A stretch of 64,000 nt of DNA from Alishewanella tabrizica. GTDB lineage: Bacteria > Pseudomonadota > Gammaproteobacteria > Enterobacterales > Alteromonadaceae. The stretch lies in the NCBI RefSeq assembly GCF_014652375.1, contig NZ_BMYR01000001.1, positions 234,292 to 298,291 on the forward strand, read 5' to 3'. Each line of letters opens with the position of its first letter. Position 1 is the stretch's first letter. The position numbers and the translations under genes were made by a program. Of this stretch, positions 17,011-28,649 are shown in pieces. The notes below the pieces were generated by a model. It was given only the letters and a program-made list of their open reading frames with translations, ran no database searches and was not told where the DNA came from.

Positions 17011-18423
17011 CTAGGCGTTTTCTGCACGTTGTGTAATGTACTCAAGTGCCAACGCAATTCGCGCCAAGGTGCGCGTTTTTCCTATGAGTTGCAAGGTGAC
17101 ATCCAGCGCAGGCGAATTACCACCGCCAGTTACGGCCACTCGCAATGGCATGCCGACTTTACCCATTCCAACTCCTAATGCGTCAGCAGCCGCATTAATT
17201 TGTTGATGAATCGCGTCGGTTGTCCACTCTGTTAATTCAGTCAGTTTGGCTAATACTAAGGCTAAAGGTTCCGCAGCAACGCCTCTTAAATGCTTTTTAG
17301 CGGCATTTTCTTCAAACTCAGCAAAATCTTCATAGAAGTACCGACTCACTTCTACCAATTCTTTTAACGTTTTCACCCGTTCGGCTTGCACCTTGATCAC
17401 CTCAGTAATGGCGGGACCGTTTGAAACGTCGAGCTGTTGTTGTGCTAAATGCCACGCCAGTTGTGTTGCAATATGCTCTGGCGGCAGCGTTTTTAAATAA
17501 TGCTGGTTTAACCAAATAAGCTTATCGGTGTTAAACGCAGAGGGGGCTCTGTTGCACGCAGACAAGTCAAAAAGTTGCACCAATTCGTCTAAACTAAAAA
17601 TTTCTTGATCGCCATGCGACCAGCCAAGGCGTACTAAATAGTTAATCAGTGCTTCAGGCAAAAATCCGTTATCGCGATATTGCATGACGCCAACGGCACC
17701 ATGACGCTTAGACAAACGCTTACCATCATCGCCCAGGATCATCGGTACATGCGCATACTCTGGAATCGTCGCGCCTAAGGCCGCAAGAATATTCATTTGG
17801 CGCGGTGTATTATTAACATGATCATCCCCACGGATAACATGTGTAATGCCCATTTTCCAATCATCAACCACCACAGTAAGGTTGTAAGTAGGTGTGCCAT
17901 CGCTGCGCGCAATGATTAAATCGTCTAATTCGGCATTAGCAATTTCAATCCGGCCTTTGATCAGATCATTAATAACGACCACACCGTCTAACGGGTTTTT
18001 AAAGCGAATAACATAAGGCTTATCGCTAGGATGATCGGTGCGATCACGCCACATGCCATTGTATTTAGGTTTTTCACCCGCAGCAGTTTGCGCTTCACGC
18101 ATCGCATCAACTTCTTCAACGGTGCAAAAACATTTATAAGCTTTGCCTTCAGCTAGCAGCTGCGCAACAACCTCTTTGTAGAGATCAAAGCGTTTTGTCT
18201 GGTAATACGGACCTTCGTCATGTGCTAATCCCAACCAGTGCATACCTTCAAGAATAGCGTCTACCGACTCTTGGCTGGAACGTTCTAAATCGGTATCTTC
18301 AATACGAAGTATAAATTTACCACCCATTTTTCTAGCATATAACCAACTAAATAAGGCAGTACGTGCACCACCAACATGTAAATAACCTGTTGGGCTTGGA
18401 GCAAAACGAGTCACTAACGACAT
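17011..18423 (-). CDS. gltX: Glutamyl-tRNA synthetase
   Basis: A class I aminoacyl-tRNA synthetase of 470 residues that charges tRNA-Glu. The HIGH-equivalent is in [16 protein letters not shown] (residues ~9-24) and the KMSKS-equivalent in GKRLSKRHG (near 238-246). Of the zinc-binding cysteines of the E. coli enzyme only the CFC pair near residue 100 is retained; the downstream segment [11 protein letters not shown] lacks the third cysteine. The gene stands next to divergent tRNA-Val genes, as in E. coli. Confidence 0.97.
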   Translation of the reverse strand: MSLVTRFAPSPTGYLHVGGARTALFSWLYARKMGGKFILRIEDTDLERSSQESVDAILEGMHWLGLAHDEGPYYQTKRFDLYKEVVAQLLAEGKAYKCFCTVEEVDAMREAQTAAGEKPKYNGMWRDRTDHPSDKPYVIRFKNPLDGVVVINDLIKGRIEIANAELDDLIIARSDGTPTYNLTVVVDDWKMGITHVIRGDDHVNNTPRQMNILAALGATIPEYAHVPMILGDDGKRLSKRHGAVGVMQYRDNGFLPEALINYLVRLGWSHGDQEIFSLDELVQLFDLSACNRAPSAFNTDKLIWLNQHYLKTLPPEHIATQLAWHLAQQQLDVSNGPAITEVIKVQAERVKTLKELVEVSRYFYEDFAEFEENAAKKHLRGVAAEPLALVLAKLTELTEWTTDAIHQQINAAADALGVGMGKVGMPLRVAVTGGGNSPALDVTLQLIGKTRTLARIALALEYITQRAENA

Positions 18424-18601
18424 AATTTATCCATTTTGACAAAACAACATTAAGGTGGCTATTGTAGCAATGCACGCTTACGGATGCACTCAAGCTGAAG
18501 CCTTCATCAACGACTTTTTTCAGTGAATGCCGGTAATCTTAAGCAAATTCGTGATGACTGTTTAATTTTACGGCAAGCAAACCCAATTTTCGAAAATAAA
18601 G

Positions 18602-18629
18602 TTGACACTGTTTTATCGCTCCCTATAAT
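18602..18629 (+). promoter_or_regulatory. Promoter of the tRNA-Val array
   Basis: -35 TTGACA (18602-18607), a 16-base spacer and consensus -10 TATAAT (18624-18629), followed by a GC-rich discriminator (GAGCGCC) typical of stable-RNA promoters under stringent control. It is 17 bases before the first tRNA. Confidence 0.85.
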
Positions 18630-18646
18630 GAGCGCCATCACAGCGT

Positions 18647-18722
18647 GGATTGTTAGCTCAGCTGGGAGAGCACCGCCCTTACAAGGCGGGGGTCACTGGT
18701 TCGAACCCAGTACAATCCACCA
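18647..18722 (+). tRNA. tRNA-Val (UAC), copy 1
   Basis: A 76-nt cloverleaf. The acceptor GGATTGT pairs with ACAATCC, the D stem is GCTC/GAGC, and the anticodon stem CCGCC/GGCGG encloses CTTACAA (anticodon TAC, 18680-18682). The T arm is ACTGG-TTCGAAC-CCAGT and the CCA end is encoded. Confidence 0.97.
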
Positions 18723-18736
18723 ATTTTTAGTCATGT

Positions 18737-18805
18737 TATAGAGAGCACCGCCCGCTTTTTACGACGAGACGGTGGTAACTGGTTCAAACCCAGTACAATC
18801 CACCA
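18737..18805 (+). pseudogene. Degenerate tRNA-Val copy 1
   Basis: The 3' half of the tRNA is preserved (ACTGG-TTCAAAC-CCAGT-ACAATCCACCA), with part of the D-to-anticodon region (GAGAGCACCGCC). The 5' acceptor strand is missing and the anticodon arm is replaced by CGCTTTTTACGACGAGACGG. It could not fold as a cloverleaf with its own 5' end. It lies within the transcribed array. Confidence 0.8.
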
Positions 18806-18830
18806 ATTAATGTGTCAACTCTACTCCCAT

Positions 18831-18906
18831 GGATTGTTAGCTCAGCTGGGAGAGCACCGCCCTTACAAGGCGGGGGTCACTGGTTCGAACCCAGTACAAT
18901 CCACCA
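18831..18906 (+). tRNA. tRNA-Val (UAC), copy 2
   Basis: Identical in sequence to copy 1 (all stems intact, CTTACAA anticodon loop, encoded CCA). It is preceded by the spacer CTACTCCCAT, which resembles the spacer before copy 3. Confidence 0.97.
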
Positions 18907-18930
18907 AAATTTTATATATGTACTTCCCAT

Positions 18931-19006
18931 GGATTGTTAGCTCAGCTGGGAGAGCACCGCCCTTACAAGGCGGGGGTCACTGGTTCGAACCCAGTACAAT
19001 CCACCA
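18931..19006 (+). tRNA. tRNA-Val (UAC), copy 3
   Basis: Identical to copies 1 and 2. The 24-base spacer from copy 2 ends in TACTTCCCAT. It is followed by the same ATTTTTAGTCATGTTATAG sequence that follows copy 1, showing that tRNA plus trailer were duplicated as a unit. Confidence 0.97.
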
Positions 19007-19020
19007 ATTTTTAGTCATGT

Positions 19021-19089
19021 TATAGAGAGCACCGCCCGCTCTTTACGACGAGACGGTTGTCACTGGTTCGAACCCAGTACAATCCACCA
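19021..19089 (+). pseudogene. Degenerate tRNA-Val copy 2
   Basis: A close relative of the degenerate copy at 18737-18805, with an intact T arm (ACTGG-TTCGAAC-CCAGT) and CCA end. The 5' acceptor strand is lost and the anticodon region is altered (CGCTCTTTACGACGAGACGG). It ends the array. Confidence 0.8.
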
Positions 19090-19198
19090 AACTCCTGCTA
19101 TTAAATACACGTTTATTATTTCATTTTTTAGTTTCAAAAATCCAATATGTCTTTTTCTGTTTTCAACTATATAGTTATTTTTAGCATACTGCTTTAAA

Positions 19199-19233
19199 TA
19201 TCGGCTACAGGCAGCCTAGCAGTTTCAGCTCAT
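19199..19233. repeat. Direct repeat F, first copy
   Basis: TATCGGCTACAGGCAGCCTA onward; repeated with a few changes at 19707-19739. Each copy is followed further on by TAGGCAGCGAG (19541-19551 and 19790-19800), which can pair with the CAGCCTA part. This suggests two long F hairpins, the first interrupted by element D. Confidence 0.6.
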
Positions 19234-19284
19234 TCACAGAAGCAAACTTACCAAGTCAGCTTGAGTTCGAGGCATCCGGCGGCT

Positions 19285-19462
19285 AAACGCGGCGTATCGC
19301 TTTTTAGAGGACCGCTGTGAATACCTCCTTGTACGGTTATAAACTTCATCCTGAAGTTTACCCTGCGGGTCAGCGCAAGCGCTGTTCAAATTCGTTCCCG
19401 ACGAATTTGTAGGTTTTTCATCCCTGAAAAACACGTCCCCATAAAAAGGATACTCTGCGTTT
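19285..19462 (-). repeat. Structured intergenic repeat, copy D
   Basis: An element of about 178 bp, oriented opposite to copy E. The outer arms AAACGCGGCGTATCG.. (19285 onward) and ..GATACTCTGCGTTT (ending 19462) pair over about 28 bases with mismatches. Inside, read on the minus strand, are the hairpin CAAATTCGT/ACGAATTTG (19387-19409 on plus), the CGCTGACCCGCAGGG block and the AAACTTCA-GGA-TGAAGTTT hairpin. Spurious reading frames cross it. Confidence 0.75.
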
Positions 19463-19553
19463 ACCACCTCGTGTTATTCCCGTATTACTATCTGGCCTAA
19501 TGATCTTTTTAAACAAACAAGCAAATAACACCTATCAAGTTAGGCAGCGAGTC

Positions 19554-19710
19554 GATAATGCTAAACCAGGCGTCTTTCGCAGGGATGCGAAAGTTTACAA
19601 ATTTGCCAGGAGCAAATTTGAACAGCTTTAGCTGGCCCGCAGGGCAAATTTCATGGATGAAGTTTGTAACCTTCCATGGATGGATTCACGGCGGCCTGGT
19701 GTGCATTATC
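19554..19710 (+). repeat. Structured intergenic repeat, copy E
   Basis: An element of about 157 bp. The outer arms GATAATGCTAAACCAGGC and GCCTGGTGTGCATTATC pair. In order it contains the hairpin CTTTCGCAGGGATGCGAAAG (19574-19593), the hairpin CAAATTTGC/GCAAATTTG (19598-19620), the CAGC/GCTG and CCCGCAGGG block, a TTCATGGATGAA hairpin, and CCATGGATGGATTCACGGCG before the right arm. Confidence 0.75.
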
Positions 19711-19800
19711 GGCTGCAAGCAGCCTAGCGGTTCGGCTCAAACACACCAACAGAAACAAATTACACACCCACCAAGCACACACTTGCAGCTAGGCAGCGAG
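19707..19800. repeat. Direct repeat F, second copy
   Basis: Begins TATCGGCTGCAAGCAGCCTA inside the right arm of element E and ends GCTAGGCAGCGAG. The two ends are partly complementary around an A/C-rich loop (ACACACCAACAGAAAC). No reading frame is supported. The rest of 19090-19974 is A/T-rich and featureless apart from these repeats. Confidence 0.5.
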
Positions 19801-19974
19801 AAAATAGTTATTACCAAAAATACCGCTTAACTACTTAAAAATAATACCTTTGGATTACCTTAAAAGATAAAAATAACTGCATATTAGTCGCGAATAATTA
19901 ACGCTATACAGTTATTCTGGATGAAAAAATTGCTATAGTATGGCATCTAGAACAAAACAGGACCGTAGCTGTAG

Positions 19975-21603
19975 ATGGAGAGTTCGCTGAAGCGCAATGA
20001 ACGTATACTCATTATTGATGAGCAATCATTGTCCCAGAGCTATCTACGTTTTGCGCTGGATGAGTTAGGCTATCAAGATGTCACCATCGCCGACAGGCCA
20101 CAAATCGCCTTAAACCTTTGTCGTGAAAATCATTATAGCCTGATCATTTGCTCATACAACCAAGGTACCGGCAAAGATGGCTACCAGTTATATGAAGAAC
20201 TCAAATTTAGTGGTTTGCAAAAGCATACAACTGGCATTATTTTCATAAGTGCAGAAACAGATCCAACTTTAGTGCACAGCGTTATTGAGTTGCAACCCGA
20301 TGAATTTATGGCGAAACCCTTCGTGATAAAGGATTTGCAAGTACGTATTGAACGGGTATTAAAACGCAAAGAACAATTACGCCCGCTGTATCAACTGCTT
20401 GATGCGCACAACTACCCTGCTGCATTGCTTTATATTGATCAACAGCTTTCAGATGTCGCACAGCGAAAATGGTTTCCGCTGCTATTAAAACTCAAAGGCG
20501 ACATTTTATTAATTGAACAACAGTTTGCTGATGCCGAACTCTTTTTTAAAGCGATGTTAGCGATCCAACCCTTTAGCTGGGCGAAAATGGGCTTAGTACG
20601 CTGTTATTTGCAATTAGACAAAGAAGCCCAAGCGTTTAGTGAGCTAGAGACGATGCTGGTTCGCTCTGATAGCCGATTATTTGCATTAGATTTATTGGCC
20701 GAGTTGGAGTTTAAACAGCAACGTTACCAAGAAGCACAGCAACATTTAATTAATGCGGCTGAGTTAGCGCCTCGTAATCTATTGCGTCAGCAAAAATTAC
20801 TGCAACTCTCACGTTTAAATCACGATTACGAAGTACAATATCGTGCCGCCAAAGATATGGTGAAATTTGCACGCTACTCTATATTCGAACAGCCCGATTT
20901 GTATTTAAATTTAGCCCGCGCCAGCATTGATTTTGCGCTTAGCAGTGAAGATGAAGAGCAAAATAGTCGCTTAAACCGGCAAGCCACACTCAGTTTACAA
21001 AGCCTTCAAAAACAGTTTGCTAAACACGATTTGAGCGAACAACATCAAATTTTGCAAGCACGATTACTTTACCTGCAAGATCACAAAGATAAAGCGAAGG
21101 CGTTATTACGAGACTTAGATATAAATAGTCCAATTCACTCCCTAGAGGATGCGCTTGATAAGGCTAAAGCCTTACATGAGATTGGCTTAACCGATGCCTC
21201 GCAGCAATTATTTGACCAGATTAGCCAATATTGTTTGCAACAAAATACCGATCCGATGTTTAGTGCTTATTTACAGCAAGAGAAAGTTGAACGTAAACAA
21301 ATGCAACAAGGGCCGCGTGAACTAAACAATAATGCGGTACAAATGTATCAAAGAGGACATTGGGAGCAAGCCTTTAACGCCTTTTCGCTGGCACATCAGG
21401 TTATGCCGAAAAATGCCGGTATTGCACTCAATCTATGGCAAACAATAATGACGTCGCCCCGCGCGTTATGCTCGGCAAAAGAACAAAGGCGTCTTCAATT
21501 AGAATGCCAACAAATAATTGAAAACTCGCCTCTTAAGCCAGAACAAAAGCGTCGCTACGATCAGCTTAAATTAAAATTTCAACATCCTGTTTCTTCAAGT
21601 TAA
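19975..21603 (+). CDS. Receiver-like domain protein with TPR repeats
   Basis: A 542-residue cytosolic protein. Residues ~10-125 form a CheY-like receiver (ILIIDEQSLSQSYLRFALDE, then the K in EFMAKPF). The usual phospho-acceptor aspartate is replaced by serine (S60 in LIICSYN), so it is probably not phosphorylated in the normal way. Residues ~140-530 are helical TPR-like repeats (AELFFKAMLAIQPFSWAKMG, GHWEQAFNAFSLAHQVMPKN), suited to protein binding. No DNA-binding or enzymatic output domain is visible. It stands alone, after the repeat-rich gap. VieB-like response regulators have a comparable layout, but this is only a resemblance. Confidence 0.75.
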   Translation: MESSLKRNERILIIDEQSLSQSYLRFALDELGYQDVTIADRPQIALNLCRENHYSLIICSYNQGTGKDGYQLYEELKFSGLQKHTTGIIFISAETDPTLVHSVIELQPDEFMAKPFVIKDLQVRIERVLKRKEQLRPLYQLLDAHNYPAALLYIDQQLSDVAQRKWFPLLLKLKGDILLIEQQFADAELFFKAMLAIQPFSWAKMGLVRCYLQLDKEAQAFSELETMLVRSDSRLFALDLLAELEFKQQRYQEAQQHLINAAELAPRNLLRQQKLLQLSRLNHDYEVQYRAAKDMVKFARYSIFEQPDLYLNLARASIDFALSSEDEEQNSRLNRQATLSLQSLQKQFAKHDLSEQHQILQARLLYLQDHKDKAKALLRDLDINSPIHSLEDALDKAKALHEIGLTDASQQLFDQISQYCLQQNTDPMFSAYLQQEKVERKQMQQGPRELNNNAVQMYQRGHWEQAFNAFSLAHQVMPKNAGIALNLWQTIMTSPRALCSAKEQRRLQLECQQIIENSPLKPEQKRRYDQLKLKFQHPVSSS

Positions 21604-21604
21604 C

Positions 21605-24183
<2,579 letters not shown>

Positions 24184-25080
24184 TTAGCGGCGAATTAACC
24201 GCTGACGCTGAAACTCTCTTATCCGTTCAACATAGTGACGCACCGTTTGTACGGTAAGCACACTGCGTTGTCCATCTAATACCTGACCACCAAATTCTTC
24301 TGCCAGCTTCTTAGCCGCATTATTCATCACATTAAAGTTTTGTAGCGGTTCACCTGGCCCAGGTAACGTCATAAACAAGCTTAACCCGCGTGTGGTTAAT
24401 TGATCCATATTATGAATATCAAAGGTGCCGGGGTTAAACATGTTCGCTAAACTAAATAACACCTCGCCATTGCCGGCACTGTCTTGATGACGATGAAAAA
24501 TATCCATCTCGCCATATTTAAAACCTAATACCGTTAGCGCTGATAATAATTCTTGCCCCTGAATTTCTTTATGCTCGGGTAACAGTACATACAAAATTAA
24601 CACTTCAGATGGCTCGGTAGCAGACTGATCTTGTAAGCTGTCTTGCTCAGTCGTTTCTGCAAACTGATCATAATCAGCATCTGTATCGGCAACGGTAGGC
24701 GCTTCTTGTGGCTCGTCAAACGCTGAAAAATTTAAAACCGGATCTTGAGGCGCCGTAAATAAATCGTCTTGCTCGGTTGGAACGGTCCGACGCTTCAAAT
24801 CAATAGGCCGACTTTGGGGTTTTGCTTCTGGCCGAGGTGTGGTGGTGAAACGGGGCTTTTCGGGCACTTTTTTACCGCCGCCCTTCACTACCCGCACGGA
24901 GCCCACACCAAGCTCGTCAAACCCTTCTGCTGGTGGCGCGTCTTTGGTATTTTCTTCTGGATGATACCTGTGCGGCGTTTTGTTGTTGTTTTTACGCACA
25001 GTCCATAAGCCATGTAAAAATAAGCCCCCCAACAAGAGGGCACCTAAAATAATTAATACTAAACGCAACTCGCTAGCCAT
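24184..25080 (-). CDS. zipA: Cell division protein ZipA
   Basis: A 298-residue FtsZ-anchoring division protein. The N-terminal transmembrane segment (residues ~5-27, LRLVLIILGALLLGGLFLHG) is followed by a basic patch and a long P/E/D-rich linker (to ~155). The C-terminal FtsZ-binding domain (from ~160, VLILYVLLPEHKEIQGQELL) includes MTLPGPGEPLQNFNVM. It tethers the Z-ring to the inner membrane. It is co-directional with the upstream smc gene (19-base gap), so smc and zipA may be co-transcribed. Confidence 0.95.
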   Translation of the reverse strand: MASELRLVLIILGALLLGGLFLHGLWTVRKNNNKTPHRYHPEENTKDAPPAEGFDELGVGSVRVVKGGGKKVPEKPRFTTTPRPEAKPQSRPIDLKRRTVPTEQDDLFTAPQDPVLNFSAFDEPQEAPTVADTDADYDQFAETTEQDSLQDQSATEPSEVLILYVLLPEHKEIQGQELLSALTVLGFKYGEMDIFHRHQDSAGNGEVLFSLANMFNPGTFDIHNMDQLTTRGLSLFMTLPGPGEPLQNFNVMNNAAKKLAEEFGGQVLDGQRSVLTVQTVRHYVERIREFQRQRLIRR

Positions 25081-25099
25081 TTCTTATACCTTTAACTTT

Positions 25100-28000
25100 T
25101 TAGGCTACTGCCAGTTTGACAGCATCATCCACATCTACCGCTACCACCCTAGATACCCCGGGCTCCTGCATGGTAACACCCATTAATTGCGCTGCCATTT
25201 CCATAGCAATTTTATTGTGGCTAATATAAATAAATTGTACCGTTTCAGACATTTCACGCACCAAATTACAAAAACGACCCACGTTAGCATCGTCCAGCGG
25301 TGCATCTACTTCGTCCAGCATACAAAAAGGCGCTGGATTAAGCCTGAAGATTGAAAACACTAATGATAAAGCGGTTAACGCTTTTTCACCACCGGATAAT
25401 AAATGAATTGTACTGTTTTTTTTACCAGGTGGTCGGGCCATGATGCTGACTCCCGTTTCAAGTAAATCATCATCGGTAAGATCCAGGTAAGCACTGCCGC
25501 CACCAAACACCTTAGGAAATAATTGCTTTAATCCGTCGTTTACCTCGTCAAAGGTTTCTTTAAAGCGTTGGCGAGTTTCCCGATCAATCTTACGCATCGC
25601 CGTTTCTAAGGTCTCTAACGCCGACACCAAGTCTTGATGTTGCTCGTCTAAATACTGTTTACGTTGTGCTTGTTGCTCATACTCTTCTATCGCAGCAAGG
25701 TTTATGGCGCCTAAGCGTGATACGGCGTCAACCGTTTTATCTAACTGCTGCTGCCATATTACTGCATCGGCGTCAGCAGGAAGCTCAGCTAAAACCGTTT
25801 GCATCGACACTTGCTGCTCTCGAAGTAACTCCATCATATTCGTCGCCCGTATACGGTAACCTTCGGCATCTAATCGCAATGACTCCAAGGCCTTTTGTTG
25901 TTGCGCGACACGCTGCAATATGCCCGACTGCCCTTGATCAATTTCGCGAATTTGTAACGTTAACGCGTTTAACTGATTGTTTGCAATAGCTAAAGCTTGC
26001 TCAGCGTCTTCGCGCTGTAATAAGGTTTCTTGTAATTGCTCTTGAAGCAACACCGGTGAGTCGTCTTGCAGCGTTAGCTGTGTCTCTAACGCGTGCACTT
26101 GTTCTGTAAGGGCGCGTTGTTGTGCTGCGGCACGTTGCACTGTGTCTTGTAGGGTTTGCTGTTGGCGCTGAGATACGGTTTGTTGCATCTGTAGTTGCGA
26201 TAATTGCTCTTTTTGGGCCGTATGCTGTTGCCGTAATTGCGCTTCGTACTGACGCGCTTGGATCAGGGCCGCCTGGAGATCATCTTGCACTCCCTGCTGC
26301 TCTTGTAACGCATCTTCTGCATCGGCTAATTGCACCTGTTGCTGCTCTTGCTGTGCAAGCAGTAAAACGTGCTCTTCGGCTAACGCCGAGAGACTTTGCT
26401 GCAATTGCTGCCGTTGCTGTTGTCGTTGCTGCAATTCAAACTGTTTAAATTGCGCAGCACTCTGTAATTGCTGTAACTGGGATTTCGCCGCATCACGCGC
26501 TGATGAAGCCTGCTGACCACGGGCTTTAATAGCATGGCGTTGTTCTTGAGCGGCTTGTGCATGCTGGATCGCTGAGGCGAGCTCGGCATCAGCTGTTTTT
26601 TGCTCCGCCGCTAATTGCACTAGACGCTCTTGACGCAATAAGGCACTGTCTGCCGCTTCAATACTGGCGCTCAGCCCCCAGTTGCGGCCAAACCAACTTC
26701 CATCGGGACAGATCACAGATTGTCCCGGTTGCAGCTGGTGCAATATCTCCTCGGCTTCTGCCAGCGTATTGGCCAGCAAAATATGCCGAAAACTCTCAGG
26801 ATAAGGTCCCGAGATCACCACGCTGGCTAAGGTTGCGCTATTCTCGTTTGCACTCCCTAGCCCCTGCGTATCGCATAACAAGTAAGCGTGTGTCGTTTGT
26901 GTTAACGCCTGCAACGGCGTGGCTGTTGCAGCCAACGTGCTATCTGTAGGGATCAATGTGGCCTGCTGTAATGCGCCTAGCGCGTGTGCTACGGCAAGCG
27001 CCCACCCTGGACGAATATTCACATGTTGTAATAAGTGCTGCTCTGTTGGGGGGATGCGCTGTTGCAACGCCAACAAATGCTGCTGTTCAAGTTGTAATAC
27101 GTGATGCTTATTTTGCCAATGCTGCCGTTCGTCGTTAGCCACAGTGTAAGCTTGCTCAGCCAATGACAACTGCTGCTGCGCTAACTGCCATTCTTCATCA
27201 GTGGCTAACAGCACGGCCTGCTGCAGCGTCTGTTGCTGTTCAAGCTCTGCCAACGCTGTATGTAACGTGGTCTCCTCCAACTCCGTGAGACGCTGCGTCT
27301 GTTTAACCTGCTGAGTGGCAAGTTGCTGCAATTGTTGTTGCACATGCTGATCTTGCAATTGCAGTTGTTGAACGCGCGCGCGTAAACCAAAGGCGTATTG
27401 CTGTGCGTGATCATACTGCTGTTGCTGCTGGGTTACCTGCTCTGTTGCATCTTGTAATTGCAACGCGAGCTCGGCTACCTGCTCAGCCTGTAGTGCTAAG
27501 TCGGGTGCTAACTCGCTTAATTGCGCCGCTAGCTCGGCCAATTGCTGTACATCCATCTGCTGATGTCGATTAAACTCGAGCAAGGTGTGTTGTTTTTGCT
27601 GCAACTGTTGTTGCAATAACTGCTGCTGTTGACGCTGACTTAGTAATTGTTGCTCTAAACGGCTGATGGTTGCGCCCAATTGATAGTACAGATGCTGTTG
27701 ACGTTCTTGCTCTGCACGCGCCGTTACTAACTGTTCTTTTAATTCCAGCAAAACACGCTGATCACCCACTTGGGCGGCGTGGTATTTTTCCAGCTCAGTT
27801 TCTTGCGCCTGTACTTGCTGCTCAACCTGTTGCAATTGTGCAGTAAACCCTAACCATTTAATGGTGGTCACTTCGGCTTTAAGTTTGCGTTCTTGCGCCT
27901 TGAGCTCTTTATAACGTTGTGCCGTAGCGGCCTGACGTTTTAACTTCTCAATATTTTTACCTAGTTCCTCGCGTACAACCGCTAACCGATCTAAATTATC

Positions 28001-28564
28001 GCGCGTATGTTTAATGCGATTTTCAGTTTCGCGGCGCCGTTCCTTGTACTTGGAAATACCGGCAGCTTCTTCCAGAAAGACCCGCAATTCTTGCGGTTTG
28101 GATTCAATTAGTCGAGAAATCATGCCTTGTTCAATAATGGCATAACTGCGAGGCCCTAAACCGGTTCCTAAAAAGATATCGGTGATATCACGACGCCGGC
28201 ATTTACTGCCATTTAAAAAGTAACTGGATTGCGCATCACGGGTGACCAGGCGCTTAATGGCAATTTCACTGCGATCCGCTAATTGTCCCGCGAGCCGCCC
28301 TTGCGTATTTTCAAACACCAGCTCAACCGACGCTTGTGATACTGGTTTACGCTGCGCCGAACCATTAAAAATGACATCGGTCATGGCATCGCCGCGTAGG
28401 TTTTTTGCCGAGCTTTCGCCCAGCACCCAGCGCACTGCATCAATGACATTTGATTTGCCACAGCCATTGGGTCCCACTACCGCCGTCATCGCTTGTGGAA
28501 ACGGGACTGTAGTGGGATCAACAAAGGATTTAAAACCGGCAAGTTTAATTTGTTTTAAGCGCAT
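25100..28564 (-). CDS. smc: Chromosome segregation protein SMC
   Basis: A 1154-residue condensin ATPase. The Walker A GPNGCGKSN is at residues ~32-40. A long coiled coil very rich in Q, L and A follows on both sides of a hinge (about 490-630). The C-terminal head has the signature LLSGGEKALTALS and Walker B CMLDEVDAPLDDANV. It organises and segregates chromosomes with ScpA and ScpB, which are not in this window. The presence of SMC, not MukB, separates this organism from the enterobacterial and Vibrio lineages. Confidence 0.97.
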   Translation of the reverse strand: MRLKQIKLAGFKSFVDPTTVPFPQAMTAVVGPNGCGKSNVIDAVRWVLGESSAKNLRGDAMTDVIFNGSAQRKPVSQASVELVFENTQGRLAGQLADRSEIAIKRLVTRDAQSSYFLNGSKCRRRDITDIFLGTGLGPRSYAIIEQGMISRLIESKPQELRVFLEEAAGISKYKERRRETENRIKHTRDNLDRLAVVREELGKNIEKLKRQAATAQRYKELKAQERKLKAEVTTIKWLGFTAQLQQVEQQVQAQETELEKYHAAQVGDQRVLLELKEQLVTARAEQERQQHLYYQLGATISRLEQQLLSQRQQQQLLQQQLQQKQHTLLEFNRHQQMDVQQLAELAAQLSELAPDLALQAEQVAELALQLQDATEQVTQQQQQYDHAQQYAFGLRARVQQLQLQDQHVQQQLQQLATQQVKQTQRLTELEETTLHTALAELEQQQTLQQAVLLATDEEWQLAQQQLSLAEQAYTVANDERQHWQNKHHVLQLEQQHLLALQQRIPPTEQHLLQHVNIRPGWALAVAHALGALQQATLIPTDSTLAATATPLQALTQTTHAYLLCDTQGLGSANENSATLASVVISGPYPESFRHILLANTLAEAEEILHQLQPGQSVICPDGSWFGRNWGLSASIEAADSALLRQERLVQLAAEQKTADAELASAIQHAQAAQEQRHAIKARGQQASSARDAAKSQLQQLQSAAQFKQFELQQRQQQRQQLQQSLSALAEEHVLLLAQQEQQQVQLADAEDALQEQQGVQDDLQAALIQARQYEAQLRQQHTAQKEQLSQLQMQQTVSQRQQQTLQDTVQRAAAQQRALTEQVHALETQLTLQDDSPVLLQEQLQETLLQREDAEQALAIANNQLNALTLQIREIDQGQSGILQRVAQQQKALESLRLDAEGYRIRATNMMELLREQQVSMQTVLAELPADADAVIWQQQLDKTVDAVSRLGAINLAAIEEYEQQAQRKQYLDEQHQDLVSALETLETAMRKIDRETRQRFKETFDEVNDGLKQLFPKVFGGGSAYLDLTDDDLLETGVSIMARPPGKKNSTIHLLSGGEKALTALSLVFSIFRLNPAPFCMLDEVDAPLDDANVGRFCNLVREMSETVQFIYISHNKIAMEMAAQLMGVTMQEPGVSRVVAVDVDDAVKLAVA

Positions 28565-28649
28565 CGCCCCGCTGCAGATTTTTAGTTAAGCAGTTAATTA
28601 GGTTATTATTATTCAAGTAGTTTTAATCTACCGAAATTGTTTTGAGCTG

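Noticed and set aside
18737-19089. Two additional functional tRNAs
   Set aside because: Both lack a 5' acceptor strand and a normal anticodon arm, so they are listed as degenerate copies.
19234-19830. Short proteins encoded in both directions (77 and 90 residues)
   Set aside because: Their similarity to each other (SGTNLNS-like versus PGANLNS-like segments) comes from the inverted repeat elements D and E, not from protein selection.
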